This document shows, one piece after another, positions 7,789 to 17,007 of a DNA stretch of 41,051 nt. The position numbers were made by a program, and so were the translations under genes. Under the pieces are notes generated by a model. That model did no database searches. It saw only the letters and a program-made list of their open reading frames with translations, and was not told where the DNA came from. Where the stretch lies: IMG/VR virus record IMGVR_UViG_3300003872_000017, positions 1 through 41,051 of that record; one strand, written 5' to 3'. The stretch is from a virus. Each line of letters begins with the position of its first letter. The stretch's first letter is position 1.

Positions 7789-8103
7789 ATGAAAGCTAAA
7801 TACGAAATAGAGCGGGTACCTTTACCCACTCTAATAGAACTCCTGCAAGATAATCGGTATAACAATAAACAAATTAGTTTAAAGGTTGGTGTTACACCTT
7901 TACAAATACACTACTATAAAATAGGTAGAACTAGAGAACCTAGTCCAATAGTAGTTATGAAACTTCTAACTAAGTTTGAAGTTAATGGTAAACATTTACT
8001 AGCTGATATATATAAAGACTTTGAAGAGCTAGATAGACACTACAATATAGTAATGGAGCAAATTAATGGCGTCAGAACAACAAATTCAGAAGAAGATAAC
8101 TAA
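7789..8103 (+). CDS. Small protein with helix-turn-helix-like region
   Basis: 104 residues. The segment from about 12 to 50 (LIELLQDNRYNNKQISLKVG followed by VTPLQIHYYKIGR) has the spacing of a Cro/XRE-like or resolvase-like helix-turn-helix. The remainder is helical and charged. It is the only likely sequence-specific DNA-binding regulator in the rightward operon and a candidate to bind the large inverted-repeat elements, one of which lies 400 bp downstream. It begins 5 bp after folE and its end overlaps the nuclease gene. Family membership is tentative. Confidence 0.75.
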   Translation: MKAKYEIERVPLPTLIELLQDNRYNNKQISLKVGVTPLQIHYYKIGRTREPSPIVVMKLLTKFEVNGKHLLADIYKDFEELDRHYNIVMEQINGVRTTNSEEDN

Positions 8104-8350
8104 TCTTCTTGAGGCAGAAGGGTGTTATGTAGTTAAAGTAGTATCAGCAACTAAAGCTGGTGTTCCTGATATACTAGGCTGCTATGAAGGAATGTTTTTT
8201 GCTATAGAAGTAAAAACTCCTTCGACTGTTAACAATGTATCTAAACTACAAGATTATAACTTGGATAAGATTAGATTATGTGGAGGTAACTCTATGGTGG
8301 CAGATAGTACAGAAGGTATTGTCGAATTTTTAAGAGGTTTATTAGTATGA
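8066..8350 (+). CDS. VRR-NUC domain nuclease
   Basis: 94 residues forming a stand-alone VRR-NUC (restriction-endonuclease-like) domain. Visible motifs are a leading EQQIQKKI helix, GVPDILG with the catalytic Asp35, AIEVKTP with Glu48 and Lys50, and a Q-containing helix SKLQDYNLDKI. Phage relatives act as structure-specific nucleases, and Holliday-junction or replication-fork cleavage is the usual proposal. GGAG upstream of ATG 8066 supports the start, which lies inside the previous gene. It ends in an ATGA overlap with the following small gene. Confidence 0.9.
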   Translation: MASEQQIQKKITNLLEAEGCYVVKVVSATKAGVPDILGCYEGMFFAIEVKTPSTVNNVSKLQDYNLDKIRLCGGNSMVADSTEGIVEFLRGLLV

Positions 8351-8523
8351 ATGACACTGGATTAATCAGATTAGCTAGTCTACAATCTCTTAGTACATTG
8401 AATGAAGCTATTAGTGAATTATGTACTAAGGTAACTATACTAGAAGATGAACGAGATGAATATAAGCGTAAATGGCTTGCAGCTACAAAATGCGTTAATG
8501 ATGTAAAACAAATTACATCATAA
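8347..8523 (+). CDS. Small coiled-coil protein, 58 aa
   Basis: An uninterrupted 58-codon frame that starts at the ATGA junction with the nuclease gene. The product begins MNDTGLIRLASLQSL and contains a predicted helical charged stretch (KVTILEDERDEYKRKW) typical of a short coiled coil. No family is recognised. The last four codons and the stop lie inside the 85-bp repeat that recurs at the right end of the window, so the gene tail was probably fixed when that element duplicated. Confidence 0.65.
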   Translation: MNDTGLIRLASLQSLSTLNEAISELCTKVTILEDERDEYKRKWLAATKCVNDVKQITS

Positions 8524-8606
8524 AACGCACATAAACACGCTTTAAACGCATTAAAAATCATTATGTATATAAATGTATGCGTAACAATTTTAACGCGTTT
8601 AAACGC
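8511..8606 (+). promoter_or_regulatory. Inverted-repeat control element, copy 1
   Basis: Bases 8511-8595 match 40793-40877 at 83 of 85 positions. The element holds TTTAAACGCATTAAAA (8541-8556) opposite TTTTAACGCGTTTAAA (8588-8603), a 16-bp inverted repeat with one mismatch, around the core TTATGTATATAAATGTATGC. The 12-bp palindrome GCGTTTAAACGC closes it (8595-8606). Within the core, TATAAA at 8568-8573 could be a -10 box, 52 bp before the helicase start. A 21-bp unit (8528-8548) recurs here, at the right end, and twice in the other orientation at 31865-31906. Confidence 0.75.
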
Positions 8607-8625
8607 AAATATAAAGGATTAACTT

Positions 8626-9882
8626 ATGATAGAACCTTATAAACATCAAATAGAAAAGGCAGAAGAATGTTGGAATATCTTAAAAGAAACTGGCTATGTT
8701 TATTTAGCTGGAAAGCCAAGGTCTGGCAAAACCCTTACAAGCTTGTTAATAGCAGAGACCTCAAACAAAATAAACAACATATTGGTACTAACAAAGAAGG
8801 CTGCAATACCTGGGTGGGAGAAGTTTCTTACAAATGTGAACCTAAAACATAACTATCTAATTACAAACTATGAACAAGTAGGTAAGTGGGACTCAAATAA
8901 GCGAAAAGCTATACTTAAACTAAACCCTAAAGATTATGATTTAGTTATTATAGATGAAAGTCATAATTTAGGTACTGTAGGTAAACCTAGCGGAAGGTAT
9001 AAAGCTATTAAATCTCTATGTTATGAACTACCTCATATACATCTTAGTGGTACAGCTATAGTTGAGAGTCCTAATAGTATATACCACCAAATGTCTGTTA
9101 GTAAATATAATCCTTTTATGTTTAAGAACTTTTATGACTTCTTTAGACGATATGGTAAACCATATTATATCAAGGCTGCAGGTAGAGAGATAGCTCAGTA
9201 TGATAGATTTAAACCTGAACTATTAGATGAGATTAATAAGTTTACTGTTTATATGACGCAAGAGGATGCTGGTATATCTAAAGATTGTATGGCAGAAGAT
9301 AAACTACACTATGTAGAACTTGAGAAGGAAACTAAAGAACTATATAACAGATTACAGAAGGATAATATATGTAGAGTATGGCAAGGTTATTTATCTAACT
9401 GCGATACTGACAAACCACTAGATTTGGTTTGCGATACAACTATGAAACTACGAACATCTTTACATATGTTGGAGAGCGGAGTAGCTAAGATAGATAATGA
9501 GTATATTGAACTAGGTAATACTGAGAAGATAGACTACATATATAATACATTTGGTGATACTAAAGATGTAGGAATAATGTGCCATTTTATTGGCGAAAGG
9601 AGATTACTTGAAAAGAAGTTTAAGAACGCTAGCATCTACTCTAGCAGCAGTCACGCAGAAGGTGTGGATTTATCTCACCTTGTACATTTTGTTATTCTTA
9701 GTTCCGACTATTCTGGCTCTAAGTTTATTCAGCGCCGTGACCGGGTGGTCAATATCAATGGTAGTAATACCACGATAGTTAATCATATACTTGTTAAGGG
9801 CGCTATATCAGAACAAGTATATAAGAAAGTAAGTAAAAAAGAAGACTTTAACAACTCTACTTATGAAGCTAATTCTATTTAG
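8626..9882 (+). CDS. SF2 (SNF2/DEAD-like) helicase
   Basis: 418 residues. Walker A is LAGKPRSGKT (K35), Walker B is LVIIDESHNLG (D110), and motif III-like HLSGTAIVESP follows. The C-terminal RecA-like lobe contains a QRRDRVVNIN segment that corresponds to the motif VI arginine region (QRxxRxxR). This resembles phage SNF2-type helicases that work in replication, recombination or transcription. It has its own upstream control element and ribosome binding site (AAAGGATTAACTT). The last 8 bp overlap the stop of the converging late operon, leaving no room for a terminator between them. Confidence 0.92.
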   Translation: MIEPYKHQIEKAEECWNILKETGYVYLAGKPRSGKTLTSLLIAETSNKINNILVLTKKAAIPGWEKFLTNVNLKHNYLITNYEQVGKWDSNKRKAILKLNPKDYDLVIIDESHNLGTVGKPSGRYKAIKSLCYELPHIHLSGTAIVESPNSIYHQMSVSKYNPFMFKNFYDFFRRYGKPYYIKAAGREIAQYDRFKPELLDEINKFTVYMTQEDAGISKDCMAEDKLHYVELEKETKELYNRLQKDNICRVWQGYLSNCDTDKPLDLVCDTTMKLRTSLHMLESGVAKIDNEYIELGNTEKIDYIYNTFGDTKDVGIMCHFIGERRLLEKKFKNASIYSSSSHAEGVDLSHLVHFVILSSDYSGSKFIQRRDRVVNINGSNTTIVNHILVKGAISEQVYKKVSKKEDFNNSTYEANSI

Positions 9883-12277
9883 TTTCTTTAAGTTTCAATT
9901 TATAAATCTTCTCAACCTCACTCTTAGGTAATTTAACTCCGTGGTCTATGTTTATGCGCTTAACCATTTTATCAACTTCAGACTTAATTATCTTATGTAC
10001 TGAGTCTAGATTTCCTTGTAACTCCTCACTCTTAATTCTTCCTAGTTGAGTATTAAATCGTCTACCATTTATATATGATTTAACTTTATTAATAACATCA
10101 TTACTGTAGCCTTTACCTAAAGTATCTCTAACTAAATTAGTTTGTGCATCGTGTAAAGCTACATATGAAGCATCATCACCTATAATTCCACTCTGTGTAG
10201 CATATTTAGGCTGTAGATTAACATCACCAGTAGATAAAGAGTCTGGCTTATGTTCTATTAGTTTCTGTTCTTCTTTAATTAGTAAATCGTTATAATCATT
10301 AGATATAATACCTTTTAAATGTGGATTAAGATTATCTATAATATTTTTAAAGTTGGCTACTTTAGTAGGTTCTCTAAGTATATCTTCTAAACCATCCATA
10401 ACTCTTAAATGTTTAGCTACACTACTATAAGGTATATGCTTTCTTATCATATTTGATAGTTTATCTATTATAACAACTGCAGCTTTACCTTCAGCTGTTG
10501 TAGCAATAGTTGCACCACTTCTTCCGTGCATAACATTTAGAGTACGCATACTATCATCTGTTTTAAATACTTCTTTCATATCATTAACTAATGAGTTTAA
10601 ATGTTGCCCTTCTGGTGTTACAAAACCTTTATTCTCTAAGTTTTTACTTATAGTCTCCCAAGCTTGATTACCGTTTTTACCTTGCAGAGTTCTATTTATT
10701 ATAGCCTTCTCTAACATAGCTGTATGTTTTTGCCCTACTAAATCTGATATATTACTAAATATATCATCACCAGCACCTATGGTTTTAAGCTTACGCATAA
10801 CTGCTTCTGGTGTTGATTTAGCCGAACCTTTATATGTAGTAGATACAGCCTTCTGAATTTCATCACCTAATTTACTAACTCTAACAGTAGCCATTTTAGC
10901 ATAGTTATCATTAGCAGCTTTCCACATAGCATACTCTTTAGTGCTAAGTGCATCTTTTAAATCAGAATTTATTTGGTCCTTTACAACACTCCACTTATGT
11001 ATAGATTGACCTTTCGCTCTAGCCTTAAGACTATTAACTATAGGTGAACTATCTAGTAAGTCTTTTACACTTACTTCATCTTTACCTAATAATTGTTTAA
11101 GTTCAGCTACATCACCAGTAGTAGCATCATCAACCACATCAAATAGCTTAGGTTCAAAAACTGAGTTAGTTGGTTTATCACTAATAGTAGCTTTAATATC
11201 ATTATACTCTTGCCCAACTCTCTTGAAATTAGTTTTTAAATCTTGTGCAAAATCTTCTACATTAAAGCTACTCTTTGAAGCTTCAATTAGATTTTGTTTA
11301 GTATCCTTAATTCTCTTGTTTAAGTTTTTAACAGCTATAGGGTCGTTAACCATAGAAGATTTAATGTCAGCACCTTGTGTACCTAAATTGTCAATTAGAG
11401 CTTTAATTCTATTCTTAGTTGTATCAGCCTCACCTGTTACTCTTCTCCATTGTTTAAACTCACTATCAGCTACCTTAGCATCTATATTGTAGTGGTCTAA
11501 CATATATCTATATATACCGTTAGCTTTTGAGCCTGGTAAGAATTCTAATGCTTTAGTTACACCACCAGTCAGTAAACCACCTATAATTCCATCTCTAGTA
11601 GCTTCACTATATGACTTATCTTCACCTACAGAACTAAGGAATGTTAACGCACCACCCGTTAATGTTGCAGACATAACTCCACTACCCATAGGTACTGCAC
11701 CATATGAAGCTAACTCACCATATGTAGCAGGATGCATAAATTGTTCTGGGTGTTTAGTATTATAGTTACCTATAAAACTATTAAGGGTTTTAACGGCTTT
11801 ATCTGTAGTAGCTTTTTCATTAGGTAAATCATAATGAGCTAATGTATCATTAATAACCTTAGCACCACCTGCTGTAAGTTCTCTAGCACCAGCTACAACT
11901 TGTTCAGTACCTTCTTTAATAGGAGTTGTTACATCTTTATTAAATGCACCTTGATAGTCTTCTGGTTGTCCTGTACTGATGGTACTAATTGTACCATCAG
12001 GATTTACTGTAGGTTTATTTGCATCACTATAATCAGTAACACCACTTAAATCTGCTTTAGGTTGATTTGTGCCACCGTTTAGATATGCGCCTACACCTAC
12101 ATCAGGTATATTTGTGTTAGTATTAGCACTATCATTAGTACTACTATTGCTGTTAGTATCTGTTCCATTATTTACCACCTTATAATCATTTGGGTTTAAA
12201 TCATTTATATTAAGCTGTTGGGTAGGAGCATTACTCACTACCTTATAATCATTTGGGTTTAAATCATTTATATTCAT
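9875..12277 (-). CDS. Large internal virion/ejection-like protein
   Basis: 800 residues at the end of the leftward operon. The N-terminus carries two copies of NINDLNPNDYKVV (residues 2-14 and 23-35), then a long Asn/Thr/Ser-rich linker. A Gly/Ala-rich hydrophobic stretch follows near residues 190-250 (GELASYGAVPMGSGVMSATL and GIIGGLLTGGVTKAL), then a long helical region. This layout, and the location just after the portal gene, resembles podovirus ejection proteins such as P22 gp16 or T7 gp15/16. No lytic transglycosylase motif was found. The stop overlaps the helicase stop on the other strand. Confidence 0.75.
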   Translation of the reverse strand: MNINDLNPNDYKVVSNAPTQQLNINDLNPNDYKVVNNGTDTNSNSSTNDSANTNTNIPDVGVGAYLNGGTNQPKADLSGVTDYSDANKPTVNPDGTISTISTGQPEDYQGAFNKDVTTPIKEGTEQVVAGARELTAGGAKVINDTLAHYDLPNEKATTDKAVKTLNSFIGNYNTKHPEQFMHPATYGELASYGAVPMGSGVMSATLTGGALTFLSSVGEDKSYSEATRDGIIGGLLTGGVTKALEFLPGSKANGIYRYMLDHYNIDAKVADSEFKQWRRVTGEADTTKNRIKALIDNLGTQGADIKSSMVNDPIAVKNLNKRIKDTKQNLIEASKSSFNVEDFAQDLKTNFKRVGQEYNDIKATISDKPTNSVFEPKLFDVVDDATTGDVAELKQLLGKDEVSVKDLLDSSPIVNSLKARAKGQSIHKWSVVKDQINSDLKDALSTKEYAMWKAANDNYAKMATVRVSKLGDEIQKAVSTTYKGSAKSTPEAVMRKLKTIGAGDDIFSNISDLVGQKHTAMLEKAIINRTLQGKNGNQAWETISKNLENKGFVTPEGQHLNSLVNDMKEVFKTDDSMRTLNVMHGRSGATIATTAEGKAAVVIIDKLSNMIRKHIPYSSVAKHLRVMDGLEDILREPTKVANFKNIIDNLNPHLKGIISNDYNDLLIKEEQKLIEHKPDSLSTGDVNLQPKYATQSGIIGDDASYVALHDAQTNLVRDTLGKGYSNDVINKVKSYINGRRFNTQLGRIKSEELQGNLDSVHKIIKSEVDKMVKRINIDHGVKLPKSEVEKIYKLKLKETK
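12178..12274 (-). repeat. 34-bp perfect direct repeat at a gene start
   Basis: Bases 12178-12211 and 12241-12274 are identical, with a period of 63 bp. Both are in frame at the start of the 800-aa protein and encode the duplicated NINDLNPNDYKV segment. Identity at DNA level suggests a recent duplication or active homogenisation rather than old divergence. Confidence 0.9.
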
Positions 12278-14103
12278 TATTGTCCTCCTTGTGAAGGTCT
12301 ATTAGGTAATTGGTTCATAGCTTGTCCTTGAGGTTGCTGTCCCTCTAATTGACCTTGTTGCATTGCTTGTTGCTGTTGAGGTTGTAACATCTGAGCAGTC
12401 TGTTCAAGTATTTGAGCCAACTCTGGACTATATTTAGACTTAGTATTTTTGAGACTTAAACTAGCTGCTTGGAAGTAACCTTGTGGATTAACTTGACTAA
12501 GCATATTACCTACAGGTCCATTCAGAAACTGCTCAAATAGTTGTCTGTTTTGGTCTGATGTATCATCAAAACTAACTGTATCTAAACCTATATCAGCTCT
12601 TGAGAAAGCTATATCTGTATCCATAGTTGGTATTGGAGCCATAATATGATTACCATAGTCATCAGTTAATGGTTTACCTGTTGCTGGGTCTTTAACCTCT
12701 TCAAATACGTGCCTAGTTTGAGGTTGTCCAGTTTGTTGGTCTACTTGACCTGTAGGTATCTCTAAAGGTTTATTTAACTCAATCCATTTATTACCTTCAT
12801 AGTTATTAGCTACTCTGATAACGTCGTGAGCTGTAAAGTATTGTTTAATTAGATTAACTATATCCCAGCCTAATAAACGATAGAAGTTCTCTATTTTACT
12901 TGTACTATATCTTTGCGCTACGACAGAAGCATTTTGCTGTAGTTTTACCTTAGCACCACTATCACTAGCGTAAGCCATACCTAAGAAACTATCATTAATA
13001 CTAAGAACTCTCTGAACTCTATCTAAACCTTTATCTATAATAGTATATTGGTCAAGCACTTCTCTAGTTAAATTCTCCACTCTGATACCAGCTAAATCTT
13101 TAACAGGTATAATAGCATTAACTCTGTTAAATTGATTAGTAAACTCCGCCAAGTCTTCTACTGAACCATCTTCTACAAAAGCTTTTTGTGTATTAGCCAT
13201 AAGTTGTATTTTAAGTAGTGCTTGATTTATAGCTTTTTGTGTTTCAATTACTTCCCTAAATAAACCATAAAACTCTGCTCTATTACTGTCATTAAGCTTC
13301 TGCACTCTATAAGGCATTTTAACATCTTTATATGTTATCTCTTTCTTGCTAAGTATAGTATCTTGACACCAGTGTATGGACCAAGTCTTATCACCATCTT
13401 TAACTATAGAGTGAACTATTAAATAGTTATCAAAGCGTTTATATCTACCCATAAATTGTGTATTATAAGTATATGTAAAATCTGCTTCTTTAATATAAAG
13501 ATAATTATAGTAAGCATCTATTTCTTCGCGTTTAGCTTTACCATATAGTCTATCTACATCTTCTTGAGCTACCCACTTAAATCTATGTATATACTTAGCG
13601 TCAGAATAGTCATCTAATCTACTCATAGGGTCTATAGCTATTTCTAAACTAGGTATATGGCTAATGTTAATCTTGTATAATGGACGCCCAAATTCATCTA
13701 TTTCACCAGTTGGTTCTACATCTACATAGCTACACATTAAACCAGTTAAGATATTATCTAGCTTAATTTTATCACCTTCTGCACTAAAGTTATTAGTTCG
13801 GAAGACATAATCAACTACATCTTGAATAACAGCTGCAGTAATTGTACTACTCTCTTTCTCAGGATTAACCTTAACATTATTAACTATAGTAGAATAATAG
13901 CCTACTAACATACGGGCAAATAATTTAATAATATTAAATGTCTCTGCGGGTTGTCCTCGTTTAGCTAATATATTTAGCTGTTCTACCGAATACTGTCTAT
14001 TATGATATAAGTCTAATACTTCAAGAGCCTCATTACGAGACTCCTCAAAGGAGTCATAGCTAATTTTAAATGTATCTCTTAAGTTTTCTACTGTTGGTTT
14101 CAT
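12277..14103 (-). CDS. Portal protein (P22-type)
   Basis: 608 residues, in the size range of podovirus portals. The N-terminus (ALEVLDLYHNRQYSVEQL then RGQPAETFNIIKLFARMLVG) and the following VNPEKESS region resemble P22-family portals. The middle is a mixed barrel/wing region and the C-terminus is a Gln-rich tail (QPQQQQAMQQGQ), as in several portals with C-terminal barrels. It forms the dodecameric DNA channel at the capsid vertex. It sits next to ejection genes, far from terL and capsid; in most phages portal follows terminase directly. Its ends overlap both neighbouring genes. Confidence 0.88.
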   Translation of the reverse strand: MKPTVENLRDTFKISYDSFEESRNEALEVLDLYHNRQYSVEQLNILAKRGQPAETFNIIKLFARMLVGYYSTIVNNVKVNPEKESSTITAAVIQDVVDYVFRTNNFSAEGDKIKLDNILTGLMCSYVDVEPTGEIDEFGRPLYKINISHIPSLEIAIDPMSRLDDYSDAKYIHRFKWVAQEDVDRLYGKAKREEIDAYYNYLYIKEADFTYTYNTQFMGRYKRFDNYLIVHSIVKDGDKTWSIHWCQDTILSKKEITYKDVKMPYRVQKLNDSNRAEFYGLFREVIETQKAINQALLKIQLMANTQKAFVEDGSVEDLAEFTNQFNRVNAIIPVKDLAGIRVENLTREVLDQYTIIDKGLDRVQRVLSINDSFLGMAYASDSGAKVKLQQNASVVAQRYSTSKIENFYRLLGWDIVNLIKQYFTAHDVIRVANNYEGNKWIELNKPLEIPTGQVDQQTGQPQTRHVFEEVKDPATGKPLTDDYGNHIMAPIPTMDTDIAFSRADIGLDTVSFDDTSDQNRQLFEQFLNGPVGNMLSQVNPQGYFQAASLSLKNTKSKYSPELAQILEQTAQMLQPQQQQAMQQGQLEGQQPQGQAMNQLPNRPSQGGQ

Positions 14104-15758
14104 TGTTTAATTACCTTATAAGATTTTCCATCAGCACTAATCTGAATAGTTGTACCATCAGCCTTTTGATATATTTTACCAGGCTCAAATTTAGTTACAG
14201 TTGGTTGTTGCTCTGTTTGCTGACCTATAGCAGCTGGATGAAAACCTTTAACTGCTTCATCTAGTTGTTTCATAGCATTTAAAGATAATGACTTCTCAGC
14301 TAAGAACCCAGACTTAAATTTGTTTCTATCGTTAGTTAAATTCACACCAACAAAGGAATTAATAGCATCTTTAAAAGACTCAATATTATTATAGTTACCA
14401 GATGTTAGAACTTCTTTTAGTCTATCATATTCTGACTCAGCTACAGCTGTACCAGATATAGATTTAACATATGCAGCTAAGTATGCACCAACTTTAGATT
14501 TAGTAGCTACAGTTAATAAAGCTTTCTCTTTTGCTTCTGGTGATAAGGTATTAAATGCTGTATCACTAAGTTTCTTTGTAGCCCATTGTTTTACTTCATC
14601 ATAAGCACCTTGATTTATTTGTTCATCACCTAAACTATCAATATCTTTAGCTAGATTAACACCAGCTTTAGCAGTAACTATATCATCAGTATATTCTCTA
14701 GCTGTAGTAGGATTGGGTTTGTGACCTACAGACTGTTCATAAGCATTCATATCAGCTATATCAGTATTACTAATTTTGAAGTCTGGCTTACCTATATTAG
14801 TCATATATTTAGCTACCATATCAGCGTGCTTCTTTAAACTAGCTATCTTCTGTTCAGTATCTGTATCGATAGCATTTTTATATACATCGTGTTCAGCCTG
14901 TTCAGCTGGTGTAGGCTTATAACCTTTAGTTATTTCAGCGTCATAATTAGCTACCCAAGAAACTATATCACTCTTAGTTAAGTGAGTTGCTTTTGTAGGC
15001 TTACTAGCATTAACTTTAATCTGAGCATCTGCCTTATTATCTACCTGAGTTTTTAACCAATCATTGTAAGTTTTGTCCGGATTAGTTTCTAACCAATCGT
15101 GTGCTGACTTAGCTTGAACTTGGTCTGTGCTAAGATGTTTACCTATATTAGCTAATTCATCTTGAGTTTTAATAAAGTTATTATATTGATTAGATGTAGC
15201 TCTATCTAAATAACCTGTATCAGCAGCGAAGTCACCAACACTTGCTAAATGTCCAGCATCCGTCATATAGTAAGACTTCTGTAATGCCTCTAAATCTTGA
15301 GGTCTTAAACTATTAAGTGTTTTAGGGTCTAAACCTAAGCCTTCTTCTACTTGTTTAACATCAGCAGTATTATTCCAATCTATAGGTCTAATCCCTTTAA
15401 CACCATACATCTCTTGCATTTTATTCTTAAGAGTAGGATTAGAATTAATAGTTTGATTAAAACCTTCATAATCACCATCTTTAATCAAGTTATTTGTAGC
15501 TCCATCTAAGTTCTGTGCAGCTATATAATTATTAGTTATAGTATTCTGAAAAGCTAATTGTTGATTTTGAGCTTGTAAAGCAGCTACTTTTTCATTTGTT
15601 AAATTAGCAGAACTATTATAATTAGATGTTTGAGCATCCTGCAGGGCCATAGCACTCTTCTGTAAAGCTGCTCTTTGCTCTGCATCTCGCCTATAACCAC
15701 CTGCTGCGCCATAACCTACAGCAGCCCATCCGTTTAAATTATCACCTGGTAAACTCAT
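14100..15758 (-). CDS. Ejection/internal virion-like protein
   Basis: 552 residues, mostly helical, Lys/Asn/Ala-rich, with a glycine-rich start (GWAAVGYGAAGGYRRDAEQR) and a long coiled-coil-like body. The last 25 residues form a separate small beta motif (PGKIYQKADGTTIQISADGK). No enzyme motif is seen. Its position between the 268-aa ejection-like protein and portal suggests it is packaged in the virion and injected with DNA, as with P22 gp20 or T7 gp15. The assignment is from context and composition. Confidence 0.7.
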   Translation of the reverse strand: MSLPGDNLNGWAAVGYGAAGGYRRDAEQRAALQKSAMALQDAQTSNYNSSANLTNEKVAALQAQNQQLAFQNTITNNYIAAQNLDGATNNLIKDGDYEGFNQTINSNPTLKNKMQEMYGVKGIRPIDWNNTADVKQVEEGLGLDPKTLNSLRPQDLEALQKSYYMTDAGHLASVGDFAADTGYLDRATSNQYNNFIKTQDELANIGKHLSTDQVQAKSAHDWLETNPDKTYNDWLKTQVDNKADAQIKVNASKPTKATHLTKSDIVSWVANYDAEITKGYKPTPAEQAEHDVYKNAIDTDTEQKIASLKKHADMVAKYMTNIGKPDFKISNTDIADMNAYEQSVGHKPNPTTAREYTDDIVTAKAGVNLAKDIDSLGDEQINQGAYDEVKQWATKKLSDTAFNTLSPEAKEKALLTVATKSKVGAYLAAYVKSISGTAVAESEYDRLKEVLTSGNYNNIESFKDAINSFVGVNLTNDRNKFKSGFLAEKSLSLNAMKQLDEAVKGFHPAAIGQQTEQQPTVTKFEPGKIYQKADGTTIQISADGKSYKVIKQ

Positions 15759-15770
15759 TAATTCTCCTTA

Positions 15771-16577
15771 TTAAGCTAATGCAGCCATTGAACTAGCACC
15801 ACCCGCACTTCCACCAGCCATTGCTTTACCACCCATATAACCACCTATAGCCTTAAGAGCTGATGTATCAAACTGTGTCATATTTCGTGAGTTCTGATTA
15901 GCTATACTAGTAGCATTATTGTATAATGAACCAGCTAACATATTGTTTTGGCCAGATAAATTAACACTAGCATTAACACCATTATTTTGTACATTACTAA
16001 GTACACCTAGCATATTAGTACCTTGACCTAAGCCTAGATCTAGGAACTGCATTCGTTTAGTTGAAGCTAAACTATCTTGGTTCATTCTAATATTAGCTTC
16101 CTCATTAGCTTTACTATTAGCTAATTGAGTTAGACCTTGTGCCTCTAAACCACTAGCACCTACACCTCTTTGAGATAATGCTCTAGTTAAATTTTTCTGT
16201 GCGTCTTGATAAGCTTGATTAGTTTGGGCTAAATGTTGTGCTGTAATATCATCACCATTATACCTAGCTACATAAGCTGCTTCCTGATGTTCTATAGGAC
16301 CATAAATTTCTTTCCAATCTTGATACTGACTTTTCTGATAATTTCTAGCATTTGTAGATTGTTTTTCAGCAAACTGTGCGTGTTGTTCAGCTCTATTAGC
16401 TTGTATTTTAGCTTCATTATCTTTCTTTCGTTGTTCAGCGTGATTGGTTAAACCAAGTGTATCTGTAGTCCAATCTACTGATTTTTGTGTCTCTTTTGAG
16501 GCATCTGTAGCTATAGAGCCTACACCGTGCGCTGCGTGACTAACAGCGCGTTCTGCCTTCTTAACTACCTTTCCCAT
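15771..16577 (-). CDS. Ejection-like virion protein with Ala/Gly-rich C-terminus
   Basis: 268 residues. The N-terminal part is strongly helical and charged (KKDNEAKIQANRAEQHAQFA). A conserved-looking central block is LSQRGVGASGLEAQGLTQLA. The C-terminus is Gly/Ala-rich and membrane-active in appearance (AIGGYMGGKAMAGGSAGGAS). This pattern is common in podovirus DNA-transfer proteins (P22 gp7, T7 gp14), which enter the outer membrane during ejection. The start overlaps the stop of the acetyltransferase gene, and GGAG lies upstream. Confidence 0.75.
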   Translation of the reverse strand: MGKVVKKAERAVSHAAHGVGSIATDASKETQKSVDWTTDTLGLTNHAEQRKKDNEAKIQANRAEQHAQFAEKQSTNARNYQKSQYQDWKEIYGPIEHQEAAYVARYNGDDITAQHLAQTNQAYQDAQKNLTRALSQRGVGASGLEAQGLTQLANSKANEEANIRMNQDSLASTKRMQFLDLGLGQGTNMLGVLSNVQNNGVNASVNLSGQNNMLAGSLYNNATSIANQNSRNMTQFDTSALKAIGGYMGGKAMAGGSAGGASSMAALA

Positions 16578-16966
16578 TATAACTCCTTATAGTATTTTAT
16601 TTCTAATATCTTAGCACCACTATGGTTTAAGTATTTAGAACTTTTGTTTGTTAGGCTATTAGCAGTCCAACCTTTATAGCCAAACTCTATTAGTTTATTT
16701 TCGTAAAAATCAACTAACTTTTTTGTGTGGTATCTATATTCAGGTTCTATGTATACATTATCTACGTGGTTGCCATAACCTAGTAGAAATCCTACTAATT
16801 TATCTTCTCTATATAAACCAATAGTTATATGGTTATTTTCACTTAGTATTTCATTGAGACCTAAACTAGCTTCATACCAACTAATATCAGACCTATATAT
16901 TAGTTGATACTTCATATATAGTTCTAATAAACGGTTATAATCTTCATCTTGTATAAATTTAATCAT
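16577..16966 (-). CDS. GNAT-family acetyltransferase
   Basis: 129 residues with the N-acetyltransferase fold. The opening MIKFIQDEDYNRLLELYMKY is typical, followed by the beta4 strand DKLVGFLLGYG and beta5/loop NVYIEPEYRYHTKKLVDF, with a degraded acetyl-CoA loop (R-Y-H-T-K in place of the usual RGxG). The C-terminal strand-helix pair ends SKYLNHSGAKILEIKYY. It is unusual inside a structural operon, between a tail protein and ejection proteins. No ribosome binding site is visible; an AT-only hairpin and TATAAT lie just upstream, so it may be leaderless. Substrate unknown. Confidence 0.85.
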   Translation of the reverse strand: MIKFIQDEDYNRLLELYMKYQLIYRSDISWYEASLGLNEILSENNHITIGLYREDKLVGFLLGYGNHVDNVYIEPEYRYHTKKLVDFYENKLIEFGYKGWTANSLTNKSSKYLNHSGAKILEIKYYKEL

Positions 16967-16980
16967 AGTTTATTATATCA

Positions 16981-17007
16981 TAATTAATATTAATTTAATA
17001 TTAATTA
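16981..17007. promoter_or_regulatory. Perfect 13-bp AT-only inverted repeat
   Basis: TAATTAATATTAA and its exact complement are separated by one base. The structure overlaps the stop codon of the 276-aa tail gene and lies 15 bp before the acetyltransferase start. On the minus strand it is followed by TATGATATAATAAACT directly before that ATG. It may attenuate read-through or form part of a separate promoter. Confidence 0.7.

Noticed and set aside
7789-8103. Calling the HTH-like protein a lysogeny repressor
   Set aside because: There is no integrase or divergent repressor region, and it sits within a replication operon; a virulent phage is more likely.
8347-8523. Calling the right-end copy of the 85-bp repeat part of a second 58-aa gene
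   Set aside because: Only the last few codons and stop are within the repeat; upstream of 40793 the sequence is the helicase end, so no second gene exists.
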